Shown here piece after piece: positions 8,729 to 17,811 of a stretch of DNA of 64,000 nt. This stretch comes from DASPWW01 sp963841715 (GTDB lineage Bacteria > Actinomycetota > Thermoleophilia > Solirubrobacterales > 70-9): positions 1-64,000 of the forward strand of contig CAWJDP010000003.1 of NCBI GenBank assembly GCA_963841715.1, given 5' to 3'. Numbering within the stretch: position 1 is the first letter of the stretch; each line of letters starts with the position of its first letter. The notes under the pieces were generated by a model that saw nothing but the letters and a program-made list of their open reading frames with translations, was not told where the DNA came from and searched no databases. A program made the translations under genes and the position numbers.

Positions 8729-8910
8729 GCCGACGCGGACGTTCGGCGCCACGCCCAAGATCCCGCGCCCGGCTTCCAGCGCCGCTATCACCGACCATCG
8801 GGCTGCAGGATCGCCGCTAGGCTGCGAACCGTGGTCTTCCACCTCGCCTCGAAGCCCTGGGTGCGCCCGAGTTGGGGCTGTCAGTGAATCTGGACTGGAG
8901 CTGATCACCG

Positions 8911-10136
8911 GTGCGTGTGCTCGTCCTCTCGCAGTACTTCACGCCGGAGGTGGGCGCGACGCAGGCGCGCGTCCACAGCTTCGCCGCCGCCCTGGCCTCG
9001 CGCGGCCACGACGTCGAGGTCGTCTGCGAGATCCCCAACCACCCCCAGGGCAGGGTGCGCCCCGGCTACGAGCGCATCCTCGTCGAGCGTCGGGACCTCG
9101 ACGGCTTCCGCGTCTCCTACGTCTGGGTCTACACCGCCCCGAGGAAGACCCCGCTGGGCAGGATCGGCTTCTACGGCTCCTACATGGCGATGGCCGGCCT
9201 TGTCGGATCGATCCGCTCGCGCCCCGACGTCGTCCTCGCCTCCTCGCCGCCGCTCCCGGTCGCGGTCGCAGGAGCCGCGGTGGCTGCCCGCCATCGGGTT
9301 CCATGGGTGCTCGATGTCCGTGACCTGTGGCCCGAGGCCGCGGTTGCGATGGGAGAGCTCCACAGCCCCCGTCTTATCGACTGGGCGGCCCGCCTGGCCG
9401 AACGCTTGTACAACAGCGCCGACGCGATCTCCGTCGTCACCGCTCCCTTTCGGGATGCGATCGCCCCGCGCGTGTCGCGGCCGGACGAGATCGAGCTGAT
9501 CCCGAACGGAACCTCGCGCATCTGGATCGACGGCGGCAGGCTCGAACCGAACAGGGCGTCGCTCGGCCTCGACGGGCGAGGCCTTCCTGTGGACGTTCGC
9601 CGGCAACGTCGGTCGGGCCCAGGGACTCGACACGGCGATCGACGCCGCGGCGGTGCTCGGCGAGGGCTACCGACTGCTCGTGCTCGGCGACGGGCCGGCC
9701 AGGGCCGGTCTCGAGAAGCGGGCCGCCGCACTGCCCGCCGGACGCGTCGAGTTCCGCGACCAGGTCGAGCCCGAGGCGGCCGTCCGCTTCCTGCGTGCCT
9801 CGGACGCGCTGCTCGTCTCGCTCGCCCCGAGCCCCGAGCTTCGCGCCTTCGTCCCCTCGAAGCTGTTCGACTTCTGCGCCGTTCGACGGCCGGTGATTCT
9901 CGCGGCCGCTGGGGAGGCACCGAGGCTCGCGGCGGAGGCGGGCGCGGCCGTGGTTATCCCGCCGGGAGAGCCTGAGCAGCTTGCGGCCGCGGTTCGAGGG
10001 CTGCGCGACGACCCCGCTTTGGCGCAACAGCTGGCCTCACAGGGGTCCCGGTTTGCGTCCGATCACCTGCGCGAGCGCGACGCGGTCAGGCTCGCCGAGC
10101 TGGTGGAGGACGTCGCCAGATCGAGGGGGCGCTCCA
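8911..10136 (+). pseudogene. GT4 glycosyltransferase (WbuB-like), frameshifted near 9580
   Basis: From GTG 8911 the protein reads VLVLSQYFTPEVGATQARVH, then PNHPQGRVRPGYE and VLDVRDLWPEAAV, the N-terminal signature of WbuB-like GT4 enzymes that add N-acetyl-fucosamine-type sugars. After RASLGLDGRG the frame degrades, while the next frame continues naturally with FLWTFAGNVGRAQGLDTAID and then LLVLGDGPARAGLEKR. One extra base at about 9575-9583 explains this. The repaired domain continues to about 10130 (AELVEDVARSRG). In the second frame there is no stop, so the domain runs on into the next glycosyltransferase at 10103-11461. Either an indel also removed a stop or the two are genuinely fused. 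Confidence 0.75.
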
Positions 10137-11461
10137 GTGGCCGAGGCCGGCCCCGAGTCGGCGATGGAGCTGAACGAGAGCCCCGCCCGAGCCGAACCAG
10201 AGTCCTCCAGGTCATCGGCCGCCTGAACCTGGGTGGGCCCGCCTATCAGGCGGGACTCCTGAGCGGGAGGCGGATGGCCGGGTACGAAACGCTGCTCGTC
10301 CATGGCACCCTCGCACCGGGGGAGCAGTCGATGGCGGACTTCGCCGCGCGGGAAGGCGCGCAGATGCGTTACGTGCCGAGCCTCGGGAAGTCGATCAACC
10401 CGCTTGCGGATGCCCTCGCGCTGAGGACCCTGATCGCGATTGTCCGCGAGTTCCGGCCGCAGATAGTGCATACCCACACCGCAAAGGCCGGGTTCCTCGG
10501 CCGGCTCGCCGCGATGTTGATCCGCCCCCGCCCAGTCATCGTCCACACCTACCACGGGCATGTCCTCGAGGGGTACTTCGGTCCCGGCAGGACCCGTCTT
10601 TACCGGATGCTCGAGCGACTGCTCGCTCGGCGGAGCGACAGCCTGGTCGGGGTCAGCCACGCGACCGTTGCTGAGCTGGTCCGGCTCGGGGTGGCTCCGC
10701 GCGACCGCTTCCGCGTCATCCCGCTCGGCCTGGACCTCGACCGCTTCGCGAACCTGGACCCACGACCCACCGGGCCGCTCAGAGGCGAGCTCGACGTCGC
10801 CGAGGACGAGGTGCTGGTCACCTACATCGGGCGGATCGTGCCGATCAAGCGCCTCGACGTGTTGCTGCTGGCCGTGCGAGCAGCGAGGATCCAGGGAGCG
10901 CCCCTCCGACTCGCCCTGGTCGGCGACGGCGACCAGCGGCCGCGGCTCGAGCGGCTCGCCCGTCAGCTCGGGATCGAGGGCTCCGTCAACTTCCTCGGCT
11001 ACCGGCGCGATCCGGTGGCGATCGCCGCGGCCTCGGACATCTACGCGCTCAGCTCCGACAGCGAGGGCACGCCGGTATCGCTGATCGAGGGGGCCGCCGC
11101 CGCTCGTCCCGCCGTCGCCACGGCCGTCGGCGGAGTGCCGGAGGTCGTGACACCCGAGACCGGGATCCTCGTCCCGCCTCGCGATCACGACGCCTTCGGA
11201 AACGCGCTGGCGCGCCTTGCCGCCGATGCAGGCCTCCGGTTGGGGCTCGGCGAGGGGGCTCGCCAACGCGTGCTCAATCGCTACGGCGCAACACGATACG
11301 TCGCGGACATCGCGGCGCTATACGAGCACCTCTCGGGAGTGGAAGCCGCCGTCCCTCGCCCCGCCTCAGAGCGCTCCGCTGCAAGACCGGGGGCAGGCTC
11401 GTCTGCGCAAGCGGCTCAGTCCGATCGGGAGAGCGCGTCGATTCCGCGGCGCCTCAGGTGA
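10103..11461 (+). CDS. GT4-family glycosyltransferase (second domain of a continuous frame)
   Basis: The conserved domain starts at RVLQVIGRLNLGGPAYQAGL and spans about 420 residues. It has the nucleotide-binding segment YIGRIVPIKRLDVLLLAV, LALVGDGDQRPRLERL and the EX7E site DSEGTPVSLIEGAAAARPAV. HTHTAKAGFLGRLAA is typical of EPS transferases acting on lipid-linked sugars. The frame is open back to 9653 without a stop, so no clear start exists; GTG 10103 is the nearest in-frame candidate. In another frame GTG 10137 (VAEAGPESAMELNESPARA) looks like a natural N-terminus but hits a stop at 10226, which suggests a second indel near 10200. The 3' end overlaps the convergent SDR gene by 46 bases. 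Confidence 0.8.
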   Translation: MEDVARSRGRSSGRGRPRVGDGAEREPRPSRTRVLQVIGRLNLGGPAYQAGLLSGRRMAGYETLLVHGTLAPGEQSMADFAAREGAQMRYVPSLGKSINPLADALALRTLIAIVREFRPQIVHTHTAKAGFLGRLAAMLIRPRPVIVHTYHGHVLEGYFGPGRTRLYRMLERLLARRSDSLVGVSHATVAELVRLGVAPRDRFRVIPLGLDLDRFANLDPRPTGPLRGELDVAEDEVLVTYIGRIVPIKRLDVLLLAVRAARIQGAPLRLALVGDGDQRPRLERLARQLGIEGSVNFLGYRRDPVAIAAASDIYALSSDSEGTPVSLIEGAAAARPAVATAVGGVPEVVTPETGILVPPRDHDAFGNALARLAADAGLRLGLGEGARQRVLNRYGATRYVADIAALYEHLSGVEAAVPRPASERSAARPGAGSSAQAAQSDRESASIPRRLR

Positions 11462-12390
11462 TCCTCAAGAGTGCGTCTGATCCCGGCACGCACATCCACG
11501 GCCGGCTCGTAGCCGAGCTTCTTCTTCGTTCGCGCGATATCAGCGACCGAATGAGGCACGTCGCCCGGCCGGGGCTCGACGTAGCGCGCCCCGACGTGCT
11601 TTCCGGTTTCCAACCTCAGCTGATCGAGCACCTCGTTGAGCGAGGTCCGCTCCCCGCACGCCACGTTGAAGATCTCGCCCGAGACGCCGTCGGTGTCCGC
11701 GGCGAGGAGCGTCGCCTCGACCACGTTCTCGATGTACGTGAAATCCCGCGACTGCTCTCCGTCCCCGTAGACGATCGGTTGAGTGCCGTCGAGTAATGCC
11801 TCGATGAACAGGGGGATCACCGCCGCGTAGGGCGATTCGGGATCCTGGCGAGGTCCGAAGACGTTGAAGTAGCGAAGGCATACGGTTTCGAGCCCGAACA
11901 CCTGCGAGAACGATCGGCAGAATCCCTCGCCGGCAAGCTTTGCGACCGCGTAGGGGGAGATCGGCGCGGGAGTCATCTCGGCGGTCGCTGGGAGCTCGGG
12001 ATTGGCTCCATAGATCGACGAGGAGCTCGCGTAGACGATTCTGCGCACGCCCTCGTCACGCGCGGCGAGCAGGACGTTGAGCGTCCCCGTCACGTTCACG
12101 CTCGTGCTCGTCAGGGGGTCCTGAACCGAGCGCGCCACCGAAGGGAGCGCTGCCTCGTGGAAGACGAGCTGTGATCCGCGAATCGCGTTGTGAACGCGCT
12201 CGTAGCTGACGACGTCCCCCTCGATCACCTCGATGTCGTCGAGAACCGCAGCGAGATTCTCCCGGCGCCCGGTCACGAAGTTGTCGAGGACGCGAACCTC
12301 GCAGCCGCTCTCGACCAGACGCTCAACGAGGTGAGATCCGATGAAGCCGGCGCCTCCCGTGACGAGCACGCGGCTGTCCTTTGACCGCAT
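11416..12390 (-). CDS. NAD-dependent nucleotide-sugar epimerase/dehydratase (extended SDR)
   Basis: 324 residues from ATG 12390. It has the NAD-binding motif LVTGGAGFIGSHLVE, an acidic beta-2 end (VLDNFVTG), the catalytic SSSSIYG serine region and YAVAKLAGE as the YxxxK motif. FNVFGPRQDPESPYAAVIP is typical of UDP-glucose/GlcNAc 4-epimerase-like enzymes. It likely supplies an epimerised UDP-sugar to the glycosyltransferases nearby. The frame is open 23 codons further upstream, but ATG 12390 sits directly before the Rossmann strand and has a leaderless-type TACAGT element seven bases upstream. Exact substrate not determinable. Confidence 0.88.
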   Translation of the reverse strand: MRSKDSRVLVTGGAGFIGSHLVERLVESGCEVRVLDNFVTGRRENLAAVLDDIEVIEGDVVSYERVHNAIRGSQLVFHEAALPSVARSVQDPLTSTSVNVTGTLNVLLAARDEGVRRIVYASSSSIYGANPELPATAEMTPAPISPYAVAKLAGEGFCRSFSQVFGLETVCLRYFNVFGPRQDPESPYAAVIPLFIEALLDGTQPIVYGDGEQSRDFTYIENVVEATLLAADTDGVSGEIFNVACGERTSLNEVLDQLRLETGKHVGARYVEPRPGDVPHSVADIARTKKKLGYEPAVDVRAGIRRTLEDHLRRRGIDALSRSD

Positions 12391-12397
12391 CGCGCGG

Positions 12398-12403
12398 ACT
12401 GTA
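12398..12403 (-). promoter_or_regulatory. -10 hexamer TACAGT, leaderless promoter of the SDR gene at 12390
   Basis: TACAGT on the minus strand, a seven-base spacer, then ATG 12390. There is no ribosome-binding site in the spacer. Confidence 0.55.
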
Positions 12404-12510
12404 GTGATGCAATGCGGGGGCCGCGCCGCGTCCGAGAGGCGCCCCGAGGCTGGACCCAAGCGACCTCAGGTTGTCCCCGTGCCCCCGCGCCCGGTTCACT
12501 TTCTCAGACC

Positions 12511-13391
12511 GTGATGATCGACCTATGTCAGCCAAGTGTCCGGTCATCCGGGCGATTGCTCACCCTGAGAGAGGGCATTCAGCGCGTCCTTAACTCTGCG
12601 TCCCTTCCGCAATCTCCGCCCTTGACGATCGCGATCGGGCGAATCGTCAATCGGGCCCTGCGGCGGTTAGGTCTGAGAATCACCCGGATCAGGGATGAGG
12701 TTTCGCCAGAGATCCGACGAGACGCGGCATTCATGACTATCTACGATCGATACCGCTCTCACACGCAGACCTCGCTTCAGGCCGTGTGGGCGCTGCACAA
12801 CGCGCTCAATCACTTGGTGCGGGAAGACGTCCCAGGAGATGTGGTCGAATGTGGCGTGTGGAAAGGGGCAGCATGATGGCGGCCGCCCTCACCCTGCTCG
12901 TGCTGAACAGTCGCGAGCGAACGCTGTTCCTCTACGACACGTTCGAGGGAATGCCCCGGCCGGCCGACCGCGACTTCAAGGTCGGAAACGGCGCGCCGGC
13001 CATCGAACGATGGGACCGCCAACGTGTGGCCGACCGCAACGAATGGAACTATGCCTCGCTGCGTGAGGTGCGAGCAAACGTGCTGTCGACCGGGTATCCG
13101 GAGGAACGCGTTCGGTTCGTCAAGGGGCTCGTCGAGCAGACGCTGCCGGAGACCGCCCCGGCGCGAATCTCGCTGTTGCGACTGGATACCGATTTCTATG
13201 AATCGACACGACACGGGCTCATTCGCCTATTCTCACGCGTCGCTATCGGGGGTGTCCTGATCGTGGATGACTACGGCAACTTCCAGGGATGCCGGGAGGC
13301 CGTGGACGAGTACTTTGCGGAGCACCCCACCCCAATCTTGCTGACGCCAATCGACGAGATGGTGCGCGTGGGTGTAAAGGTTTCCGGGTGA
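12511..13391 (+). pseudogene. TylF/MycF-family O-methyltransferase, frameshifted in a G run at 12865
   Basis: The family methylates sugar hydroxyls using S-adenosylmethionine. The first frame gives FMTIYDRYRSHTQTSLQAVW and then VPGDVVECGVWKG, the SAM-binding start, and hits TGA 12874. The shifted frame continues with SMMAAALTLLVLNSRERTLF, YDTFEGMPRPADRDF, LLRLDTDFYESTRHGL and GGVLIVDDYGNFQGCREAVD, which carry the usual Asp metal ligands. One G missing from the GGGG run 12865-12868 restores GVWKGGSMMAA, the expected family sequence. The protein would be 260-294 residues. The start is unclear: GTG 12511, ATG 12514 or TTG 12622. A homopolymer indel makes a sequencing error likely. Confidence 0.78.
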
Positions 13392-13458
13392 CGAGAGGGG
13401 CCTGGGCACTGGATGGAAGGCAGCGATTCGTCTGAGACGGGCCGGCGGTGACTGCGGG

Positions 13459-14133
13459 ATGCGCCGCGGGGAGCCGACGATCCGCCTCGCTCGTCCGAAT
13501 GAGGCGGGGGACATCGCATCCTTGTACGCGATCTGCATGCCGACCAGCGTGTGGGGGAAGCTCGGCGAGGCGGGCGAGCTCTATTTTCGGCACTTCTGCG
13601 TCGGTCCCGACGAGGTAGCGGTGACGGCCTCGCTGGATGGAAGGCTTGTCGGCGCGTGCCTGGGGACGGGCCGACCCGACGTGTACATGCGCCGCTTCTA
13701 CATTGAGAACGCCCGCGCGCTGGCCGCCGCCCTCGTGCGCGAAGCGGTGCACAGACCGTCCGTGCTCGTCGTGCTTGCTCGGCGGGTGGCTTGGGGCATG
13801 GCGCGCCGGCTCGGCGCAGCCTTGGCCTCCGCGCGAGGGAACGCTCGGCGCACGGAGCGCCTGCGGCCGGATCTGCCACTGGATGCGCCCGGCATGTCGT
13901 ACATCGCGCATGCATTCGTTTGGCCGTCATACGGCGGACGCGGGCTAGGCGCGATGATTGTCCGCCGATCCGTCCAGGAGATGGCGGAGCGCGGTTTCGA
14001 ATCGTGTCGCGCGAACATCAGCGTCGACAACATCGCCGCGCAGACTGTCGCGCGGCGCGCCGGCTTCGAGTGCGTCGCGCGCCGCGAGGACAATCTGACC
14101 TTCGTGCGCCGAATCGACTCCGCCACCCGGTGA
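13459..14133 (+). CDS. GNAT-family N-acetyltransferase
   Basis: 224 residues. The N-terminal strand TIRLARPNEAGDIASLYAIC and the acetyl-CoA pyrophosphate-loop-like WPSYGGRGLGAMIVRRSV, followed by SVDNIAAQTVARRAGFECVA, are typical of GNAT enzymes. The middle contains an unusual inserted helical stretch rich in Arg and Ala (residues about 75-140), longer than the usual family core. It is coupled to the next gene by a four-base GTGA overlap, so it forms an operon with the FemAB-like protein and the deacetylase. Acetylation of an amino sugar or of the polysaccharide is a reasonable but unproven role. Confidence 0.8.
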   Translation: MRRGEPTIRLARPNEAGDIASLYAICMPTSVWGKLGEAGELYFRHFCVGPDEVAVTASLDGRLVGACLGTGRPDVYMRRFYIENARALAAALVREAVHRPSVLVVLARRVAWGMARRLGAALASARGNARRTERLRPDLPLDAPGMSYIAHAFVWPSYGGRGLGAMIVRRSVQEMAERGFESCRANISVDNIAAQTVARRAGFECVARREDNLTFVRRIDSATR

Positions 14134-15722
14134 ACGGCCCCAGCGAACGGTTGAGAGTAGAGATCGTGCGCACACGCGCCGAGCTCGCGGGTCTGCAGAA
14201 CGCATGGCGTGACCTATTCGACATGACGCCGGACGTCTCCGGCTTTCAGTCGCAGGGCTGGCTCGACGTGTGCGGAGACCATTTGCCCGCAGACAGCTCG
14301 CTCTTCGTGGGAGTCGTATGGGACGATGCCCGACCCGTTGCCGTCTTCCCGACTCAACTCACGGGCAACGGACGGCTGAGCTTCGTGGGTCACGAGCTCA
14401 GCAACTACTGCGGGCCGCTCCAAGATCCGGGCCACCTCGAAGGCGCCGTCCTCGCCTGGGGCTCGGACCTGCGTCAAAGCTCCGACGTGAACGCCATCGA
14501 TCTGTCGGGTCTGAGAGGGCGATCGCCGTTCCTCCGCCTCGTTCGCGACGGTCTCCCCGGCTGGGGCCGCCCGGCGACCATCCGGACCAACGTCTGCCCG
14601 GAAGTGGACCTGCGCGCCGGTTGGCCCGATGTCGTGGGCCGTCACAAGAGCAAGCAGCGATCGACGTGGAAGCGAAAGGCGGCGCGACTCGGCCAGCTCG
14701 GGGAACTCGACTTCGTGGAGATCAGCGATCCCCTCGCCATCGACCGTGCGATGCCGAGGCTGATCGAGCTGTACGAGAAGCGGTGGGCCGGGCTGCGGGT
14801 TCGCGCCACGTTCTCGTCTCGCCGCGAGTTTCACCAAGAGGCGGCAGCGCGACTGGGCGAAGAGGGACTGGCCCTCGTGTCGATGCTTCTGCTCGACGGC
14901 GAGACCATCGCCTTCTCCTACGGAATACGCGGGGGCGGGGTCACCTCGAGCTACGTGCTCGCGCACGACGATCGCTTTGACTCGTACTCACCGGGGCAGT
15001 TGCTGCTGCTCAGGATCCTCGAGGCCTCGTGCCGTCGCGGCGACCCGGCGTACGACTTCTCGCTTGGAGACGAGCCCCACAAGGCACTCTGGATGACCGG
15101 CAAGCAGGGCGTCTACCGAGCCCTGTGGGGACGCGGCGCCCGTCCGCGGGCGGCGTGGACGCGGGCTTGGGCCAGCGCGCGGTCCGTCGCGTGGCTGCGG
15201 CGGCTCAAGATGCGGGGATTGAGGGTGTTCCCGTCCGCAGGACGGCGCAAGCGCGACGAGCACGATGCCCCCGGACTGCCGGCAGGCCACCCGAAGCGTT
15301 GGTACGTATACAGATTCCATGCCGGAGGAGCCGGCTCGTCGCTGCGCCGGTGTGACTACGCTGAGCTGCGCGAGCTCCTGTCGCCTCGACTGCTGAGGCT
15401 GGCGCTGAAGCGAAGCTTCCATCGGGACGAGCCGCTTGTCGTTCAAGGCGACGGCGGACCGTTGGGGATCGTGTGGCGCGCCGCGACGGCGCGACGCTCG
15501 AGCGTGGCCGGCCACCTGCTGCCCTCAGGGAGCGACGACGCCGTCTATTACCAGCCCGTAACCGTGGAGGCGGACCGGATGGAGCGCTTGGTCTCCCTCC
15601 TGGCGGCCGACGGCCCGTGTGTGGTCGTTACCTCACGGCGGCTGGACCTCGAGAGCGAGGAGCTGGGTGAGTTCCGGTCGGAATCGACCGCTTGGCCGTG
15701 GCTGTCGGCAGCGGAGACATGA
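14130..15722 (+). CDS. FemAB/CelD-like acyltransferase (GNAT-fold) involved in polysaccharide assembly
   Basis: 530 residues from GTG 14130, which overlaps the previous TGA (GTGA). The core (residues about 1-330) matches the CelD/BioF2-like acetyltransferase family: FQSQGWLDVC near the start, HKSKQRSTWKRKAARL, FSYGIRGGGVTSSYVLAHDD and FSLGDEPHKALWM near the end. This family is common in exopolysaccharide operons beside deacetylases. The remaining ~150 residues form an extra domain with KRWYVYRFHAGGAGSS and PVTVEADRMERLVSLLAADG, which I do not recognise. The end overlaps the deacetylase start by four bases (ATGA), so three genes are translationally coupled. Confidence 0.75.
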   Translation: MNGPSERLRVEIVRTRAELAGLQNAWRDLFDMTPDVSGFQSQGWLDVCGDHLPADSSLFVGVVWDDARPVAVFPTQLTGNGRLSFVGHELSNYCGPLQDPGHLEGAVLAWGSDLRQSSDVNAIDLSGLRGRSPFLRLVRDGLPGWGRPATIRTNVCPEVDLRAGWPDVVGRHKSKQRSTWKRKAARLGQLGELDFVEISDPLAIDRAMPRLIELYEKRWAGLRVRATFSSRREFHQEAAARLGEEGLALVSMLLLDGETIAFSYGIRGGGVTSSYVLAHDDRFDSYSPGQLLLLRILEASCRRGDPAYDFSLGDEPHKALWMTGKQGVYRALWGRGARPRAAWTRAWASARSVAWLRRLKMRGLRVFPSAGRRKRDEHDAPGLPAGHPKRWYVYRFHAGGAGSSLRRCDYAELRELLSPRLLRLALKRSFHRDEPLVVQGDGGPLGIVWRAATARRSSVAGHLLPSGSDDAVYYQPVTVEADRMERLVSLLAADGPCVVVTSRRLDLESEELGEFRSESTAWPWLSAAET

Positions 15723-16735
15723 GCTTGGAACGTGGCGGGTTCACCCTCAGCCTCGACTTCGAGCTGATCTGGGGCTCGCTCGACAAGTACGGTCCCGACC
15801 GGTTTCGCCGTGCCTGCGAGCGCGAGCGCTCCGAGGTGTTCGCGCGCCTGCTCAGCCTGCTGGAGGAGTTCGAGATCGAGGCGACCTGGTGCGTGCTCGG
15901 ACACCTGATGCTGGCCTCCTGCACCCCGGTCGGCAGTCGCAAGCATCCGGAGATCGTGCAACCGCGGCACGCCTGGCACCAGGACGACTGGTTCAGAGAC
16001 GACCCGTGCGGCGACGAGCGCAGCTTTCCGACCTTCTACGGCCGCAGCCTGGTGGAGAGGCTGCTCGAGTCCCCGGTCCCCCAGGAGCTCGGCTGCCACA
16101 GCTTCTCGCACGTGATCTTCGGCGATCCGGGATGCTCCCGCGCCGCCGCGGAGAGCGAGGTTCGGGCCTGCTTGGGCCTGGCTCGCGAGCTCGGGGTCAC
16201 GTTGCGATCGTTCGCGTTCCCGCGCAACAGCGTTGGGCATCTCGACGTGCTGCGGGAGCACGGCTTCACCTGTTTCCGCGGCGCCGAGCCGACCTGGCAC
16301 CGGGGCGGGGGCATGCAGGGAACGCTGCGGCGAGCGGGACATCTGTCGGACGTGGTGACGGCGCGCCGACCGCCCGCGATCGTTCCGGAGCTCGTGAACG
16401 GCCTCGTCAACATCCCCGCGTCGATGATGTACTTCCCAATGCACGGGAGGCGCCGCCACATTCCGGTTTCGCTGCGGGTGCGGCGCACGCTGAAGGGGAT
16501 CGAGCGTGCCGCGCGCGAGCGCCGCGTGTTCCATCTCTGGTTTCATCCGACGGACCTCGCCGAGGAGACCGATTCGATGCTCGCGGGACTCGACGAGATC
16601 TTCACCGAGGTCGCAAGAAGCCGCGAGCTTGGAGAGATCGAGGTTCTCTCGATGGGCGAGTTGGCGGAACGGGTGATCAGCGGGCGATCTCGGAATAGAC
16701 GCGAAGCGTGCTCTCGACCATTCTCGTCGTGCTGA
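15719..16735 (+). CDS. Polysaccharide deacetylase (NodB family, CE4-like)
   Basis: 338 residues. The N-terminal FTLSLDFELIWGSLDKYG contains the catalytic/metal Asp region, and HSFSH is the H-x3-H zinc site. SFAFPRNSVGHLDVL is the conserved R/P-containing strand, and a C-terminal VFHLWFHPTDLAEE contains the last catalytic His. It likely removes N-acetyl groups from the polysaccharide or a lipid-linked intermediate. There is no signal peptide, so it may be cytoplasmic, as in some EPS operons. ATG 15719 overlaps the previous stop by four bases. Its 3' end overlaps the convergent glycosyltransferase at 16677 by 59 bases. Confidence 0.85.
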   Translation: MSLERGGFTLSLDFELIWGSLDKYGPDRFRRACERERSEVFARLLSLLEEFEIEATWCVLGHLMLASCTPVGSRKHPEIVQPRHAWHQDDWFRDDPCGDERSFPTFYGRSLVERLLESPVPQELGCHSFSHVIFGDPGCSRAAAESEVRACLGLARELGVTLRSFAFPRNSVGHLDVLREHGFTCFRGAEPTWHRGGGMQGTLRRAGHLSDVVTARRPPAIVPELVNGLVNIPASMMYFPMHGRRRHIPVSLRVRRTLKGIERAARERRVFHLWFHPTDLAEETDSMLAGLDEIFTEVARSRELGEIEVLSMGELAERVISGRSRNRREACSRPFSSC

Positions 16736-17807
16736 AGCACTCCTCGGCGCGGCGCCGGCCCCGCCTACCCATTGCAACACGGGCGTCCGCGTCTTGGGCG
16801 AGATCACCGATCGCCGTGCTGAGCTCCGTCGGGTCGCGCGGGCTGACGAGAATCCCGGTCCGATCGGCGGCCACCACCTCGGGGAGCGGTCCGACCCGGG
16901 TCGCGATCACCGGACGCGCGCTGGCCATCGCCTCCAGCGCCCCAAGGCCGAATCCCTCCGGCCAGATCGTGGTGGGGAATACCAACGCGTCACTGGCGCT
17001 GATGAACGACCTTACGTCCGCGACGAAGCCAACGAACCGCACGCGGTCGGCCAGCTCATCGCTCACGCTGGCCGCGAGCCGCGCTCTCAGCGGGCCGTCA
17101 CCGGCAATCAACAGTCGCGCGTTCGGTGCCTTGGCAAGTGCGCCACTGAATGCATCGATCAGCATCGCGTGGCCCTTGCCGGGCACCAGCCGCGAGACGA
17201 CCCCGAAGACGACGTCGTCGTCCTCGACCCCGAGGCGGGCTCGGGCCAGCTCCAGCTCAGACGGCGTGGAGCGCCATTGCTCGACATCGATTCCGTACGG
17301 CACCATCCGAATCGCCCCGGGGGCGTTGAGCCGCCCCGCCTCCGCGAACTGCTTCACGAACGCGGAGATCGCAATCGTACGCGCCGCCCTGCGGCTGGCG
17401 TAGCGGCAAACCGGCCGGTAGGGAAGGCGCTGATAGAAGCTGTGCGCGCTGTGCAGCGAGGAGACGCCGGGAACCCCCGCATGAGCGGCGGCCGGCTGTC
17501 CGTGGACGTCGGCGTGAACGAGATGGGTGTGTACGACGGTCGGCCTGAACTCGCCGATCTCGCGCCGGATTCTCGCGTAGAGCCGTGGGCTGAGACGCGG
17601 GCCGGCCGGCGTGGGCCGAGCGTCGATACCACTCGCTGCGGCCTGCTCGAGAAAGCGGTCTCCCCTGACCGCTGTCGCCACGAGGACCCGCACCTGGGCA
17701 CCACTTGCCTGCAGCCCCGGCAGCAAGGTCAGCAGATGGCGCTCGGCGCCGCCGATGCCGGTTGCCTTGATGATGTGCAGGCAGCGAAGCGTGATCGTCC
17801 TCGCCAG
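16677..17807 (-). CDS. GT4-family glycosyltransferase (probable CTG start)
   Basis: About 376 residues. The N-terminal LRCLHIIKATGIGGAERHLL is the acceptor-binding GT4 signature. It continues with VVHTHLVHADVHG, FGVVSRLVPGKGHAMLIDAF, LLIAGDGPLRARLAA and the EX7E site WPEGFGLGALEAMASARPVI. The only canonical start in frame is ATG 17897, which would add 30 Arg/Pro-rich residues and overlap the upstream gene by 86 bases. A CTG at 17807, four bases after the upstream stop, gives the expected N-terminus, so I place the start there. It is co-transcribed with the tandem glycosyltransferase upstream and converges on the deacetylase. Confidence 0.82.
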   Translation of the reverse strand: MARTITLRCLHIIKATGIGGAERHLLTLLPGLQASGAQVRVLVATAVRGDRFLEQAAASGIDARPTPAGPRLSPRLYARIRREIGEFRPTVVHTHLVHADVHGQPAAAHAGVPGVSSLHSAHSFYQRLPYRPVCRYASRRAARTIAISAFVKQFAEAGRLNAPGAIRMVPYGIDVEQWRSTPSELELARARLGVEDDDVVFGVVSRLVPGKGHAMLIDAFSGALAKAPNARLLIAGDGPLRARLAASVSDELADRVRFVGFVADVRSFISASDALVFPTTIWPEGFGLGALEAMASARPVIATRVGPLPEVVAADRTGILVSPRDPTELSTAIGDLAQDADARVAMGRRGRRRAEECFSTTRMVESTLRVYSEIAR

Positions 17808-17811
17808 GGCG

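Noticed and set aside
6430..8820. A 796-residue plus-strand frame opposite the ligase/TPR gene
   Set aside because: It is Arg/Asp/Pro-rich without hydrophobic cores or motifs, an expected shadow of a high-GC gene on the other strand.
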